Of a stretch of 64,000 nt of DNA, positions 35,001 through 44,527 are shown one piece after another; position 1 is the stretch's first letter, and each line of letters opens with the position of its first letter. The stretch is from Desmodesmus armatus (lineage: Eukaryota > Chlorophyta > Chlorophyceae > Sphaeropleales > Scenedesmaceae). Under the pieces are notes generated by a model. It did no database searches. It saw nothing but the letters and a program-made list of their open reading frames with translations, and was not told where the DNA came from. The position numbers and the translations under genes were made by a program. The DNA lies in contig VIIQ02000008.1 in NCBI GenBank assembly GCA_007449985.2, forward strand, positions 771,001-835,000, given 5' to 3'.

Positions 35001-37959
35001 CTCAGCAGCACGCTGGGCAGCCTCGCGCTCCTGCAGCACGCCACAGCACAGCACAGCACGCCACAGCACAGCGGGGTGAAGTAAGAGAGCTAGTGGTGGG
35101 CCCTCACCATGAGCAAGCAAGGCGATGCAGCAGTGTGCCAGCTGCTGGATACATGGTGGACGTGGGCGTGCGGTTGAGAAACCCTGGACTGTTGGACGTG
35201 GACGCTGGGGGCCCGAGGCAGCATCTAGCAACAAGCACAGCAGCTGTACATGCATGAGTCAAGACTGGGCACAAACATGCACTTGCGGTCCATTCAACAG
35301 CTGGTGACAGCAACAGCAGCTGCACAGCACAGCATAGCATAGCACAGCGCCGCACCTGCTGCTCCAGCGCCATGAGCTGCTGTGCGGCTGCGCTGCTGAC
35401 GTTGGCCTCCTCCTTGAGCTGTGCCACCAGGGCCTGCTCAGCCTCCAGTGCAGCGCGCGCAGCAGCAGCCTGAGCCTGCAGGGAGGCCACTGCCTCCCGC
35501 TCAGCAGCAAGCTTCTCGTCCAGCACATCCTGCAGTCATCATGCACAGGACACTTGGTTGGATGCAGCACATCCTACAGTCAATATCCTACAGTCAAGGA
35601 AGATTTGGTTGGATGCAGTGCATGGTGACGTGATGGCGCTCAGCAGCTAGCTTCTCGTCCAGCACATCCTGCGTGGTGTACAGCACATCCTGCGGGGTGT
35701 ACAGCACATGCGCAAGAGAGATCACCGTGAGACACAACAATGCGGCGTGGTGCCGCTCAGCAGCAAGGTGTCGTCCCGCACAATCTGCAACCACCAACAG
35801 GACATGCGCAGGAATATTGGGTTGGGTGCAGTGCATAGTGACATGGTGCTGCTCAGCAGCAAGCTTCTCGTCCAGCACATCCTGCGGTCAACATGCACAA
35901 CAGGGCACGCGCAGGGAAGTTGTGTTTTAGTGCAGTACAGAGCGGTCATGGGTTGGGTGGTACACAGGGTTGGTTGGGTGGGGCACAGGGTGTAAGATCA
36001 GGGCCCAGATTGTTGGGTTGTGCACTTCAGCCCACATACACTACACAACATCTCCGGTTGCAGCGAAAACCTGCGTCCCACACAACACACCCGCATGTAT
36101 GCACCAAACACCAAGCACGACGGCAAGGCACATGCACTTTGGGGACTGAGAGAGTGCGCTGCTGCCTCTCTGTGGTGGCCGCAACCGCCACTCGTTCTGG
36201 GCCGTGTTTCCAGCCTATCAGCAGCTTTTGAGCAGCACAGCTAGCAACAGCGTCCCGTGCCTCAGCCGCACCTCGCTCTGCTTCTTCTGCAGGAACACGG
36301 CTCCAGCCACTGCAGACCCCAGCACTAGGCCGACAGCGTTGAAGGGGTTGAGCAGCTCAGTTGCCTCCAGCTCAGCCTCATCTGCAAGAGAGGGGGCGGT
36401 CACCTGGGATGACAAGAAGCGGAGCAGGTGCAGTATGGCCCAGGGTCAGTGAAGCAGGTGGATCTGCACACTGACTGCTGCACTCACCCAACGTACTTAA
36501 CACAGGTCTGCCTATTGAAACAGCACGTACCCAGTCTTGACCGTCCACTCAGTGCGACTGCTGTGCGCCACCTACATGCACACCTATGACCTCACAACAC
36601 AGGTGTCCCGCGAATCAGGAGCACTGGCTATCTGCAGGTGCTACCGTAGCATGGTGACCAGGGAAGTTGAAGAGTCAGGGCCGGTAATGTTGCCACTACA
36701 GCAGGAACAGCCCCAAGCTGTTAGCCCCAAGCATATTAGCCCCAAGGTCTGTTGGCTCTGTTCTCAACTATCAACCATGGCGAATACTACACAGTCAACC
36801 CTACACCCCAGCTACTCACAGCTGCAGATGCCACGAGCTCGGCTTGCCGCTGCGCAGCCGCTGCCACCTGCTGTGCCTGCTGTGCTTCTTGCTGCGCTGC
36901 CTGCAGCTGCTGCTGTGCCGCCTGCAGCTGCTGCTGCAGGTTGTCCAGCCGGTCCCTGTCCTGGTTAGTCAGCTGAGCCAGGGGCTTGGACTGCAGAGCC
37001 TCATACTCCTGGGCACACAGGGCGTGAAAGGAAAGTGCAGTACAGTACAGTACAGTAATTGGGACAGACTTCCAACCTTGGCATCAGCCAGCGAGCCAGG
37101 GGCTCATGAGGGTGCCAGAAGGGCCTACTGATGTACCCCAGTCTCTCAAGTGATGTATGAGGGCCCAAGCCCAAGGCAAGGCCAAAACAGAAAAACGTAT
37201 GAGGCATCAGCAGCATCAGGCGCACATGTGAGCTGCAGCACTGCTTGGTGCGGTTGAAGTGCACATAAGCTGCTGCGTTGACTGAGGCATGCTGCACTCG
37301 AAGTTGTGATGCATGCAAGCTGAGCGTCACTGTGGAGGTTATGCAGGAGGGAAGTTAACAACGAGGCAATGTCAGCTCTAACACCGGATTCACACGTGCA
37401 GCTTGTCTGACGGATCAAAATGGTCACAAAGACGGCTTTAAAGAGCATAATGGAGGTCAGATTGACACGCTGCTCATGAGTCGGATGAAACTGCTGCTAA
37501 CAGTCAAAGTTGTTGCTGGCCAATTGACTTACCAGGAGAGCAGGAGATGCTGTGAGCGTGGGCAAAGCACGAGTACTACCGGTTCTGGAGCTGATGATGG
37601 CTTCCAGCTCTGCAGCAGCGTTGCGGGACTGCGTGCCCAGGTTGGCTGTATTTGGCTTCGACAGCTCATAGCTGACAGATGCCCCTGCAGGGTTGACAGC
37701 CTGCACGCCACAAGCAAACGTAGATGGTATCTGTGAGGTGCACAATTGCCAGAATTGAATTAGGCAGCCAGGCAGGAAGCAGGAAGAGCCTTACCAAAAG
37801 GAAAGCTGCCACTGAAGCTGCTGCTGCAGACTTCAGGCCAATTCCAGGTGTGGGAGCACGCGCATTGGCTCTGACCACCAGCCTACAGCGAGAAACAGAG
37901 CTTTGCAGAGAGATGGGTGCCCTGGCTCTGAGACTGATCGACTGGCTTTGAAGAAGCAT
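29073..37959 (-). CDS. MFP1-like thylakoid-anchored coiled-coil protein
   Basis: Fifteen exons in transcript order: 37795-37959, 37533-37700, 36820-37008, 36272-36376, 35356-35529, 34887-35030, 34125-34347, 33190-33341, 32778-32918, 32418-32514, 31748-31858, 30981-31093, 30445-30591, 29964-30110, 29073-29714. Phases agree throughout, giving 905 residues. The Arg/Ser-rich N-terminus is a plastid transit peptide, followed by a weak hydrophobic stretch (GLKSAAAASVAAFLL), then at about 186-202 a membrane segment in LLNPFNAVGLVLGSAVAGAV. Residues ~205-775 are almost continuous coiled coil rich in Ala, Glu, Gln and Lys. The tail is basic and Ala/Gly/Pro-rich and ends KGFGAGK. This order matches plant MAR-binding filament-like protein 1, which sits on thylakoids with the coil in the stroma and binds DNA. 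Homology rests on architecture, since coiled coils align poorly. The exon 4 acceptor (36376 or 36381) is uncertain. Many introns hold decayed copies of neighbouring exon ends. Confidence 0.75.
30809..30850. repeat. C-run cluster with a short CA array in an intron
   Basis: Runs of 8-10 C flank an ACACACACAC stretch between exons 12 and 13 of the MFP1-like gene. Such runs recur at 31500, 31713, 32349, 33174, and as G runs at 33426, 33600 and 33627. Confidence 0.85.
31071..31300 (-). repeat. Exon 12 start and acceptor, with a second copy 185 bp upstream
   Basis: The block GACTCAAGCAGGTC-CCTG (transcript: CAGG-GACCTGCTTGAGTC) at 31078-31096 recurs at 31275-31293 with few changes. It includes the 3' splice site and the first codons of exon 12. 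Confidence 0.7.
31119..31245. repeat. (GAGT)n tetranucleotide array upstream of exon 12
   Basis: On the transcript strand this is a (CACT)n tract leading toward the acceptor at 31093. A shorter array of the same type (30128-30175) precedes the acceptor of exon 14. Confidence 0.85.
31882..31920 (-). repeat. (CTG)n microsatellite near an acceptor, minus strand
   Basis: CAG/CGG units on the plus strand; on the transcript strand a CTG array ending about 25 bp before the acceptor of exon 11 (31858). Confidence 0.85.
32140..32495 (-). repeat. Three decayed tandem copies of exon 10's 3' half with its donor
   Basis: The functional copy is at about 32411-32490. Degenerate copies at about 32267-32340 and 32140-32215 keep TGCCCACCTGTG / TGTTGTGAG / TTGCCTTCTCA blocks in order. 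The spacing is 130-145 bp. Confidence 0.7.
32579..32650. repeat. AT-rich island with an internal tandem duplication
   Basis: About 70 bp are almost pure A/T in GC-rich surroundings. A unit of the form ACTAATTATT(Y)A(R)TAATTAAAAAAA occurs twice. It lies in the intron between exons 9 and 10 of the MFP1-like gene. Confidence 0.85.
33326..33980 (-). repeat. Recurrent copies of the exon 8 start (CATCCTTCATGCCTG)
   Basis: The start and acceptor of exon 8 (33341) recur in the preceding intron at about 33467, 33649 and 33962. Between them a ~170-bp block with ACTGTCAGG-GTGTG and TCAGCAGAGAGGTT also repeats (33371 and 33539). Long G runs separate the copies. Confidence 0.7.
34281..34545 (-). repeat. 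Tandem duplicate of the exon 7 start
   Basis: Plus-strand block CTCAGCCTGCTGGGCAACCT plus flanks at 34281-34372 recurs at about 34434-34545 (CTCGGCCTGCTGGGCAACCT). The duplicate still reads ASAQVAQQAEAL but has lost its acceptor context. Both copies are followed by a GGCACAGCAC-type tract. Confidence 0.8.
35489..35885 (-). repeat. Four copies of the exon 5 start with acceptor
   Basis: GCTTCTCGTCCAGCACATCC (transcript: GATGTGCTGGACGAGAAGC, reading DVLDEKLAAE) occurs at the functional exon (about 35510), at about 35651 and at about 35861. A more diverged fourth copy lies at 35755-35789. Each sits next to a related TTGGGTTGGATGCAG-type block, so the unit is larger than the exon part. Confidence 0.85.
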
Positions 37960-38298
37960 GATGGAAGGATGTGCACAGACATACAGGCACAGCGATCAAT
38001 CAGCAAACCTGATTGCCGCTTTGTAATCTCATCACGCCGATTGTGATCTCATCACGCCGGTTGTCACATTGGCATAACCGCTCAAGTCAATAACATGAAA
38101 TTTGTGCAGGCTCCCACCATGCCCACCAAGAGCGGCGATCGCACTTGATCATCTGGATTTCCTGCAAGTTACGTCCGGATCAGTTGGCATAACGTCGTTT
38201 GGCGTCTTGTGCGGCAGTGTAAGTCTTCTCCGAGCTCGTACACCTTGACAAGTCTCACAACAGCCTCTGGGCTAGCGCTCCCTGCGCAGTTAGTCCTG
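37960..38298. promoter_or_regulatory. Shared upstream region of the MFP1-like and multipass membrane protein genes
   Basis: The 339 bp separate divergent start codons. It contains a tandem pair of TGTRATCTCATCACGCCGR at about 38020-38056 and two copies of TTGGCATAAC (about 38069 and 38183). These are candidate binding sites for factors acting on both genes. I see no TATA box I would trust. Confidence 0.5.
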
Positions 38299-40397
38299 AT
38301 GGATGGGCAAGGGCCGAGCAGCAACCATGTCGCGCCCGCAGTTGAACCGAATGGAGTGGGAGGAGCACAGCAGCAGCAGCAGGTTGAGGCAGCCCCTCAA
38401 CCTCCACCACAGCCCAGCAGCTTGGGAGTTACGTGCCTGCTGGAGTTCAAAAACCCACGGGTTGAGGCAGCATATCAGCACTACATGTACAAGATGCAGC
38501 AAGCAGCAGACCTGTGCGTGGTAGTGGTCAACCTGTTTGCCGTCACTGTAGCCTATGCCAAGCAGTTCATGCTTCCAGTCAGCACAGGACCCTCTACAGT
38601 AGCGCTGTGTGCAGTGTCCGGCAGCCAGTCATTGGCGCTGCTGCTATTGCTGTTGGTCTACCCCAATGTCTACGCCCAGCACAGAGGCGTCATCGTGGGC
38701 TGCACTCGGATGTACAGGCTGGTGGTCTGGCTGCTGTACCTCCGTGAACCCTACCCACCACGGCTGTTCAGGTGAGGGAGTGGCAGAGAGGCCACCAGAG
38801 TAGGCTTGCAGAGTGCGCGTTGAAAGTCGGCATGGTGCTTCTGGACATGTTCCTACGCCATTGTCTCCTGCTGTTGTGCTGAACAGACGGCGCCCAGCCT
38901 GGATCATGTGCAATTGAAATTGTCGACATGGCATGGCGACTGTGTCAAAGGGGGTTGTCTGCGCTGTGCTGTACCTGTGCTGTGCTGTGTTGACTGCGCA
39001 GGGACAACCTGTCGCTTCGGCTATTTCTACTGTCCCCCGCCAGTGGCAGTGTATGGTTGGCCCTGTTCTACCCGCTGCCCATGACGCTGCACTTGCTGCT
39101 CCTTGGGCTGTCGTCCCTTGTGGCAGTGTGGCGCACTGACTCGTTGGAACACAGGCTGCTGCGGCTGGAGACATCGCCTGAGCACCTGGCGCAGACATAC
39201 CAGCGGCTCAGCAGGTTCAGCAGGTGTGTTGCAGCAGGTGCAGCCCAGGGATGCTGACATGGTCCGGTTGGTAGCAGTGGTGATCGGGGTGTTGTGGAAC
39301 TGCTGGCGCCAATGACATGGAGGCATGGATGCCAGCAGCAGGCCATTGGCGTGCTGCGTTGGGTGGCGCATGGGCCACAGACTGTCAACGCAGCTGTCAG
39401 CACACGAACTCCTGCATTACTGCATGGCACATGGACACAAGCGCTGGCAGCACCGCCTTGCCCCTCTCGTCGCTGCTGCTACCTGGTGTCTGTTCGCTGC
39501 CATTGCTCGTGGCTTGCATGGGTGCAGGTTTTTGGAAATGCCCACTGGCCGCCTCCTGCAGCGCTGGCCTGGTGCTGTGCTGAGCGACTCTGACCGCGTC
39601 TGGTGCATGTACGCGTTCGTGACACTTGTCTACGGGCTCCTGCTGCCGCTGCTGCTGCTGTATGTCAAGGAGGTGCACTTCAGAGGTAAGCATCATCCTG
39701 GGCAGTCTGTGCAGGTTCCTGCCAGCACAGTGTGCACACGCGGTCAAGGCAGTTGGGGGCCTCACCCCATGGACTGGCACATCACCCTCCTGCATGCACT
39801 CTTGGCTTGGCCTGCACGCATGATGGGTGTACCGTGCTGTGCTGCTGCTGTTCTGTGCTGGTTTCTAGCTCTCCTATGGCATCGCTTTTTTGATGCCCTA
39901 CAGGTATTTCTTATCTACTTGGTTCCTGATGGTTCCCTGGCTCACTACTCTCTGCATGCTGCCGTGCATGCACACCCGCTTGTGTATGTCCTGCAGTGCG
40001 CTTCCTGTCCTGCCTGCGCCCCGCCGTGAGCGAGCTGCAGCTCAGCCGGCTGCGCAACAGCTTGTACAGCACCACAACCTCAGCTTGCTTCCTGTTCATC
40101 ACCTTGGTGCCATGTGCATGGAGCTTGGTGCAGCTGGCGTCACGGTACCTGGTCATGCGGGACGGCCGAGTGCAGCTTGACGGGGTGCTGTTCCTGCTGA
40201 CCGTGCTGTCACTAGAGGTGTTCATGCGGTTCTGGCTGCTGGCAGTGGTGCAGCTGCTGCTGCATCGGGTGGTGCGGCCTGCGTTGCTGTGGGTGTTGAT
40301 ACGGTTCACGCGCAGGCAGGGGCAGCCAGCAGCAGCAGGGCCAGGGGCCGCAGTGGGGCAGGGTGCAGCACAAGCGGCAGCACCCGTGGCAGGATGA
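38299..40397 (+). CDS. Multipass membrane protein, family unknown
   Basis: Four exons, 38299-38771, 39002-39223, 39381-39685 and 39997-40397, with matching phases, give 466 residues. The first ~50 residues are hydrophilic with a Gln run and a Pro-rich stretch. They are followed by about seven or eight hydrophobic helices, including LCVVVVNLFAVTVAYAKQF, SLALLLLLLVYPNVY, MTLHLLLLGLSSLVAVW, YAFVTLVYGLLLPLLLLYV, ACFLFITLVPCAWSLV and VLFLLTVLSLEVFMRFWLLA. The C-terminus is a short Ala/Gly/Gln tail. There is no signal peptide, and I recognise no transporter or receptor motif. It shares its upstream region with the MFP1-like gene. I infer only that it is an integral membrane protein. Confidence 0.7.
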
Positions 40398-43300
40398 GTG
40401 ATGCAGCTGTTGGTTGTGAAATAGTGTGCTGCAGCACACATGCTTTTACGTACTGTTCATGTTTGTCGTGTGTTGCTGTGGTACATGCGTGTTGTTGTGT
40501 TGAGGACCCAGCGCGCAAGGCCTGCATGCATTCTTGGCATCAGCACATCTGGCTCTCCTGTTGCACAGCCGCACAGTAACAGAGGGTGTAGTGAATGTAC
40601 AGGCAGTCACAAGCTTCTGAGAGGGGTTTGTACCGGTGGGTTTTCCGGTGTGTGCGCCTGCTGGTGTGCATGTGCAGTATGTTACCTGCAAGGGCAGCCA
40701 AGCTGTGCTGTGGCTTTGCTGCGGGTCTTTGGGTGCGATTTGTCAGGTGTTCTGCAGCAGGTTTGTGCTTTTGTATGTGAGTGACCGTTATCATTTCGGT
40801 TTTTCTTTCAGTGAGGCCCTAGGAGGGAGGGGTGCAGGCTGCTCACTGCCCATTTGAGCACTGCAGCAGGAATGGCGAGCGGCGAGGAATAAGGCAGCGT
40901 CCTTAAGTCGCTCCTAGTGCCTACTGGCAGCAACGCCGCTGCCGCTATGCTCGGCACGTTGATTGTTGCATGGCCGCAACCCCAATGTTGTATGCTCATT
41001 GGCAGTCAGTGTGCAACCCCTGAATGAGGTTGCCCTGCTGTGTGCCTTTGCCGCTGGCTCTGCGTTATCCTTGAGGTGCCCTCCCCACTTCCATCACTGC
41101 CAGCCTGAGGGCTGTTAAGAGGCGGTGAGGCCGTCTGGTAAGGCTCGTCGTCGCGGTAAAGGGTGTTATCAGCTGTGGTTTGGACACTAGGGGTTATGCA
41201 GTTGCACAGAGGAGGGCATGTTGCAGGGCATGTAGCGTAGTGGCAGAGGTGACTGCCTGCGGATGCCTGTGCATGGGTGTGCCTCTGGGGGCTCGGGTCT
41301 GTCCTGCAGCACAAGCTCACATGGTTGCTGATTTTGAGCCGTGCATTGAAGATAGCATCAAGGTTTGTACAGGCTGGATCGCGTTCGGCACGGCATGCCG
41401 TCATTTCTGCGTGCAGCACACAGCTTTGGGCTGTGCGTGCGCAGGCGTGGACCTTCCTGCATACAGACGCAGCTCGCGGGGCAGGCATGGCTAGGAGCGA
41501 AGGTGTGTGGTGTTACACACTGGCAGCGAAATTGACAGAAACCAGCCACGCTGGCTTCTGGCTGCCCTGCACTGGCCTTTTTACCAGCCCTCTTCCCCAG
41601 GGCGCCTTTTTTGTGCAGTGCACCTGAGTGCACACTGCGTTTCCCAATGGATGCTTCAGGTTAAGCAGTGGGTGCAGCTGCATGGGAGCAGCTATGCGGG
41701 GTGGCTGGTGGGCCCCCTACATGCACAGGCATGGCTGCAGCTGCCAGCGATGTTTGAATGGGCTTTCCCTTTAGAAACACCCCCGTGTGCAAGGAATGCC
41801 CCGTGTGCTGTGGTGTCATGGACATGGCACAGGAGCACCGCGAATCTGCATTGCGGGCTCCCGCTTATGTGGTGTGGGTCAACGACCTGTTTTTGTGGTG
41901 ATGGCTGTGGTTATGATCATTGCTTTTTCGTCGTTTGGGGTCTCTCTTTTTGAGCCTACGTTCTTTTGGAAGGGCTCAGCAAATCAAGGTTGTCCCAGGG
42001 AGGCTGGCCACCTGCCTGTCAGGTACATGCAAGACTGGGGCTTAGGCATGCGAGGCTGGGGCTGGGTCAACACCCAGGGCCTATAATGCATCCAGCAGCC
42101 AGGGGCAAGGTGAGGATGTATGAAGGGGCAGGGCTAGGCCCACACACGATAGCATAACATGCACATTCCCTTTGTGGCACAGTGTGATGCAGTGCCCAAT
42201 GTGAGCGGTTCCATGCACGTTTCGTTGGTTGCTGTTCACGTCGCTGTGGTTATGTTGGTCAAGGCAGTCCCTGGTGCGGCTGCCTGTGCAGCAGATCGAC
42301 TGTGCATGACTTGGCTTGGGGTGTTGGTGGGTGTCATGGCTCCTGCCAGGTGGCCACAACATCATGATGGTGTTTGTTCCTAGGCTGGTCAAGAGTGCAT
42401 TCCCTTCCACTGGTGGCCAGTACTGGCATCTTTTGGTGCTGTCTGTCGCTGTCGACCAACTGCTTTGATGTCCGGTGGTGGCCGTGTGTTGCGGTGAGCA
42501 AGCCTGCACTTCGTGAGCCAAGCTATGATTGCGGCCGGTTGGTGCCGTGCAGGTCGTGTTGTGCTGCTGCCAGCAGGTAACCGTGGGTCAGGGGTCAAGG
42601 GTGTCCCATAATGCAGCATGCCTGGCAGTTGGGTGTGTGCAGCTGGGTTGGGATGTTGTTGGCATTGGCGTGCTGGAGTGAGTGCCGTGGACCAAGCAGC
42701 ACACGGGTGGTTTGCACTCAACAGGCCGCATGCGGCCTGGTGTGGTGGCGTGTTTTGCTTGCAAGCCGTCTTTGAGGGGGATTGTAGGACCAGTGAGTGC
42801 TGCGTGGTGAATCCTCGCTGTACACATTCTTGCACTGCTGATCTGCAAACGTGAAGAGTGCAGGTAGTGGTGGTGAAGACAGGCCGAGGGGCTGTTGCAC
42901 TTGGCTTGCCTGCAGTAGCACGGGAGCCTTCGATACCAACCCTTTGCTTTTCGGTTTGGGACCTGTGCTTTGGAGGTTGGGGTCTCGCCACATGTTGATC
43001 GCTCTGTACTTTTGCTGTGTGAGTCTTAGCACATCATTAAGGCTCCTTGCTTTGGGTTCGGGGCATGCCAGCTGGTAATCCTTGGCTGGCTGGTGCGTTG
43101 CCGCTGCATGTGCTGCTGGTGGCTGTTTTACTGGTTTACTTGTTTGTGTGCGGCAAAGTTGGCCCTGTTTTGGTTTGCTATGGGGCATTCAGCTAGTTGA
43201 TGGTGTATGCCGAACACAACCCCGGCTAAGGGTTTAGGTCTTTGAGTGTTGCAGGCACATTAGCGGTGACGGTGCAGCATCTTCAATGTATGCCCATCTG

Positions 43301-43949
43301 TTAGATGCTTTGTCATGTGACAAAAGCTGTCGAGCACCTTCATATAGCCGTCCTGTGCCTAGACAAGCCAATGCAGCCTTGCAACGTTGCAAGGCTCTAC
43401 CAAGGTGTACAGCCGCATTGGCTGACTGCATGCACCCGCCCGCATGTGTGTTTGCAGTGCTACAGTACTATTAGAAGTAGTGATGCGAGTCAAGGATCCA
43501 GGTGAAATGTTGTGTGTTGTGTTCTAGCTGGGGTGAAATGGGAGCAAGTAATCGCCTGGACACAGCTACAAGCAGTTAGTGTAGCACAACATCTGTGGTT
43601 GTTATGGTCGTGTGCGTGTGTGTTGTGAGCTTGCAGACACTGTACAGTGCCATGGTTCGGGTGTGTTTGGTTCGGAAATTGTGTGTTTTGGCTGGTATGT
43701 GAAGATGCGAGCAGTGGGTGTCAGACAAGTGTCTTGCTGTGTTCAAGCTTAATGGAAATGGGGGAAGTAGAAGGGTGTGATCATTTGTCAACTGTTTCAC
43801 TGCACTGTGTTGCTGAGGTTGTTTCCTGTTCCAATGTAATTGATCGTCTGCGACTTTGAGACCCAGAACGGAGTTGGTGGTGTTGGGCAATGGCAACTTG
43901 GTGTGAACAGTTTGTACATGATGTGGCAAGTGCAGGATAGGAGAGGCTA

Positions 43950-44060
43950 ATGTTATAAAATAATATTATGGTACCAAAATTGATGAATGTCGAATCCTCC
44001 ACATGAAATTTTGCCACTGGAGGATCGTAGATTTCAAAATAATAGGTAGCAAATTGTCTC
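43950..44060. other. AT-rich patch with an inverted repeat
   Basis: About 110 bp of low GC include ATAAAATAATATTAT and an inverted repeat, AATCCTCCA...TGGAGGAT, with a ~17-base loop. I see no gene. The repeat superficially resembles a tRNA T-arm but no cloverleaf can be drawn. Confidence 0.5.
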
Positions 44061-44120
44061 GATAAGTAGAAGTTGGTTATGGCAGTATGACTGAACTGAA
44101 CAGACATTCATATCACCATG

Positions 44121-44125
44121 TTACA
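44121..44125 (-). promoter_or_regulatory. Candidate poly(A) signal of the dehydrogenase gene
   Basis: TGTAA on the minus strand, 402 bp after the stop at 44528. Confidence 0.35.
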
Positions 44126-44527
44126 TCACCCTTGCACAAGCCAGGTGGCCCTGCAGAACCATCCCATTTGACACCGACCACTTCACTGTGGGAGCAGTGA
44201 AGCACAATGGATCCTGTGGTACCACATCCACTCTACAGCAGCATCGGACAAACTCAACAATGTGCAAGCAACATCTCACCTTGCTCAACTCAACTGACAG
44301 TGTTGCTGTCCAAGTGCTGCAACCCATGAGAAGCCATGCAATGACAGATCATCCAGGGCCTGGATGCACGTGTGTGTGAGGCATGGGCATGCTAACAACA
44401 CACTCTATGTTCAATTTGTAACGCCACCACCACTAGACCAGCATGCATGCATCACTGATGTACTGCCTGCTGGAGCACGACCCGTCACACTGGCGCTCAG
44501 AGATGAGTCATGACGTTTACATAATCT

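Larger units (their letters stand above)
40398..44527. other. 4.1-kb gene-poor intergenic stretch
   Basis: Open frames here are short, and I found no set of exons with matching splice sites and phases. The DNA is G/T-rich on the plus strand with many GTGTG and TGTTG stretches. It lies between the 3' ends of the membrane protein gene and the dehydrogenase gene, so part is 3' UTR. An AT-rich patch occurs at 43950-44060. Confidence 0.5.

Noticed and set aside
35634..35885. Treating each DVLDEKLAAE copy as a separate real exon
   Set aside because: The extra copies lack a following in-frame donor at the matching place and degrade within a few codons; only 35356-35529 is a full exon.
39890..40180. 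Plus-strand frame with hydrophobic N-terminus inside the membrane protein gene
   Set aside because: It overlaps exon 4 in another frame. The model joining 39685 to 39997 gives continuous phase and continues the membrane-protein character.
41507..41953. 148-codon plus-strand frame in the 4.1-kb intergenic stretch
   Set aside because: Composition is Trp/Cys/His-rich as expected from GT-rich noncoding DNA; no motif, no neighbouring exons in phase.
43970..44040. tRNA-like T-arm (TCGAATCCTCCA)
   Set aside because: No D-arm, anticodon arm or acceptor stem can be paired around it; it is part of a simple inverted repeat.
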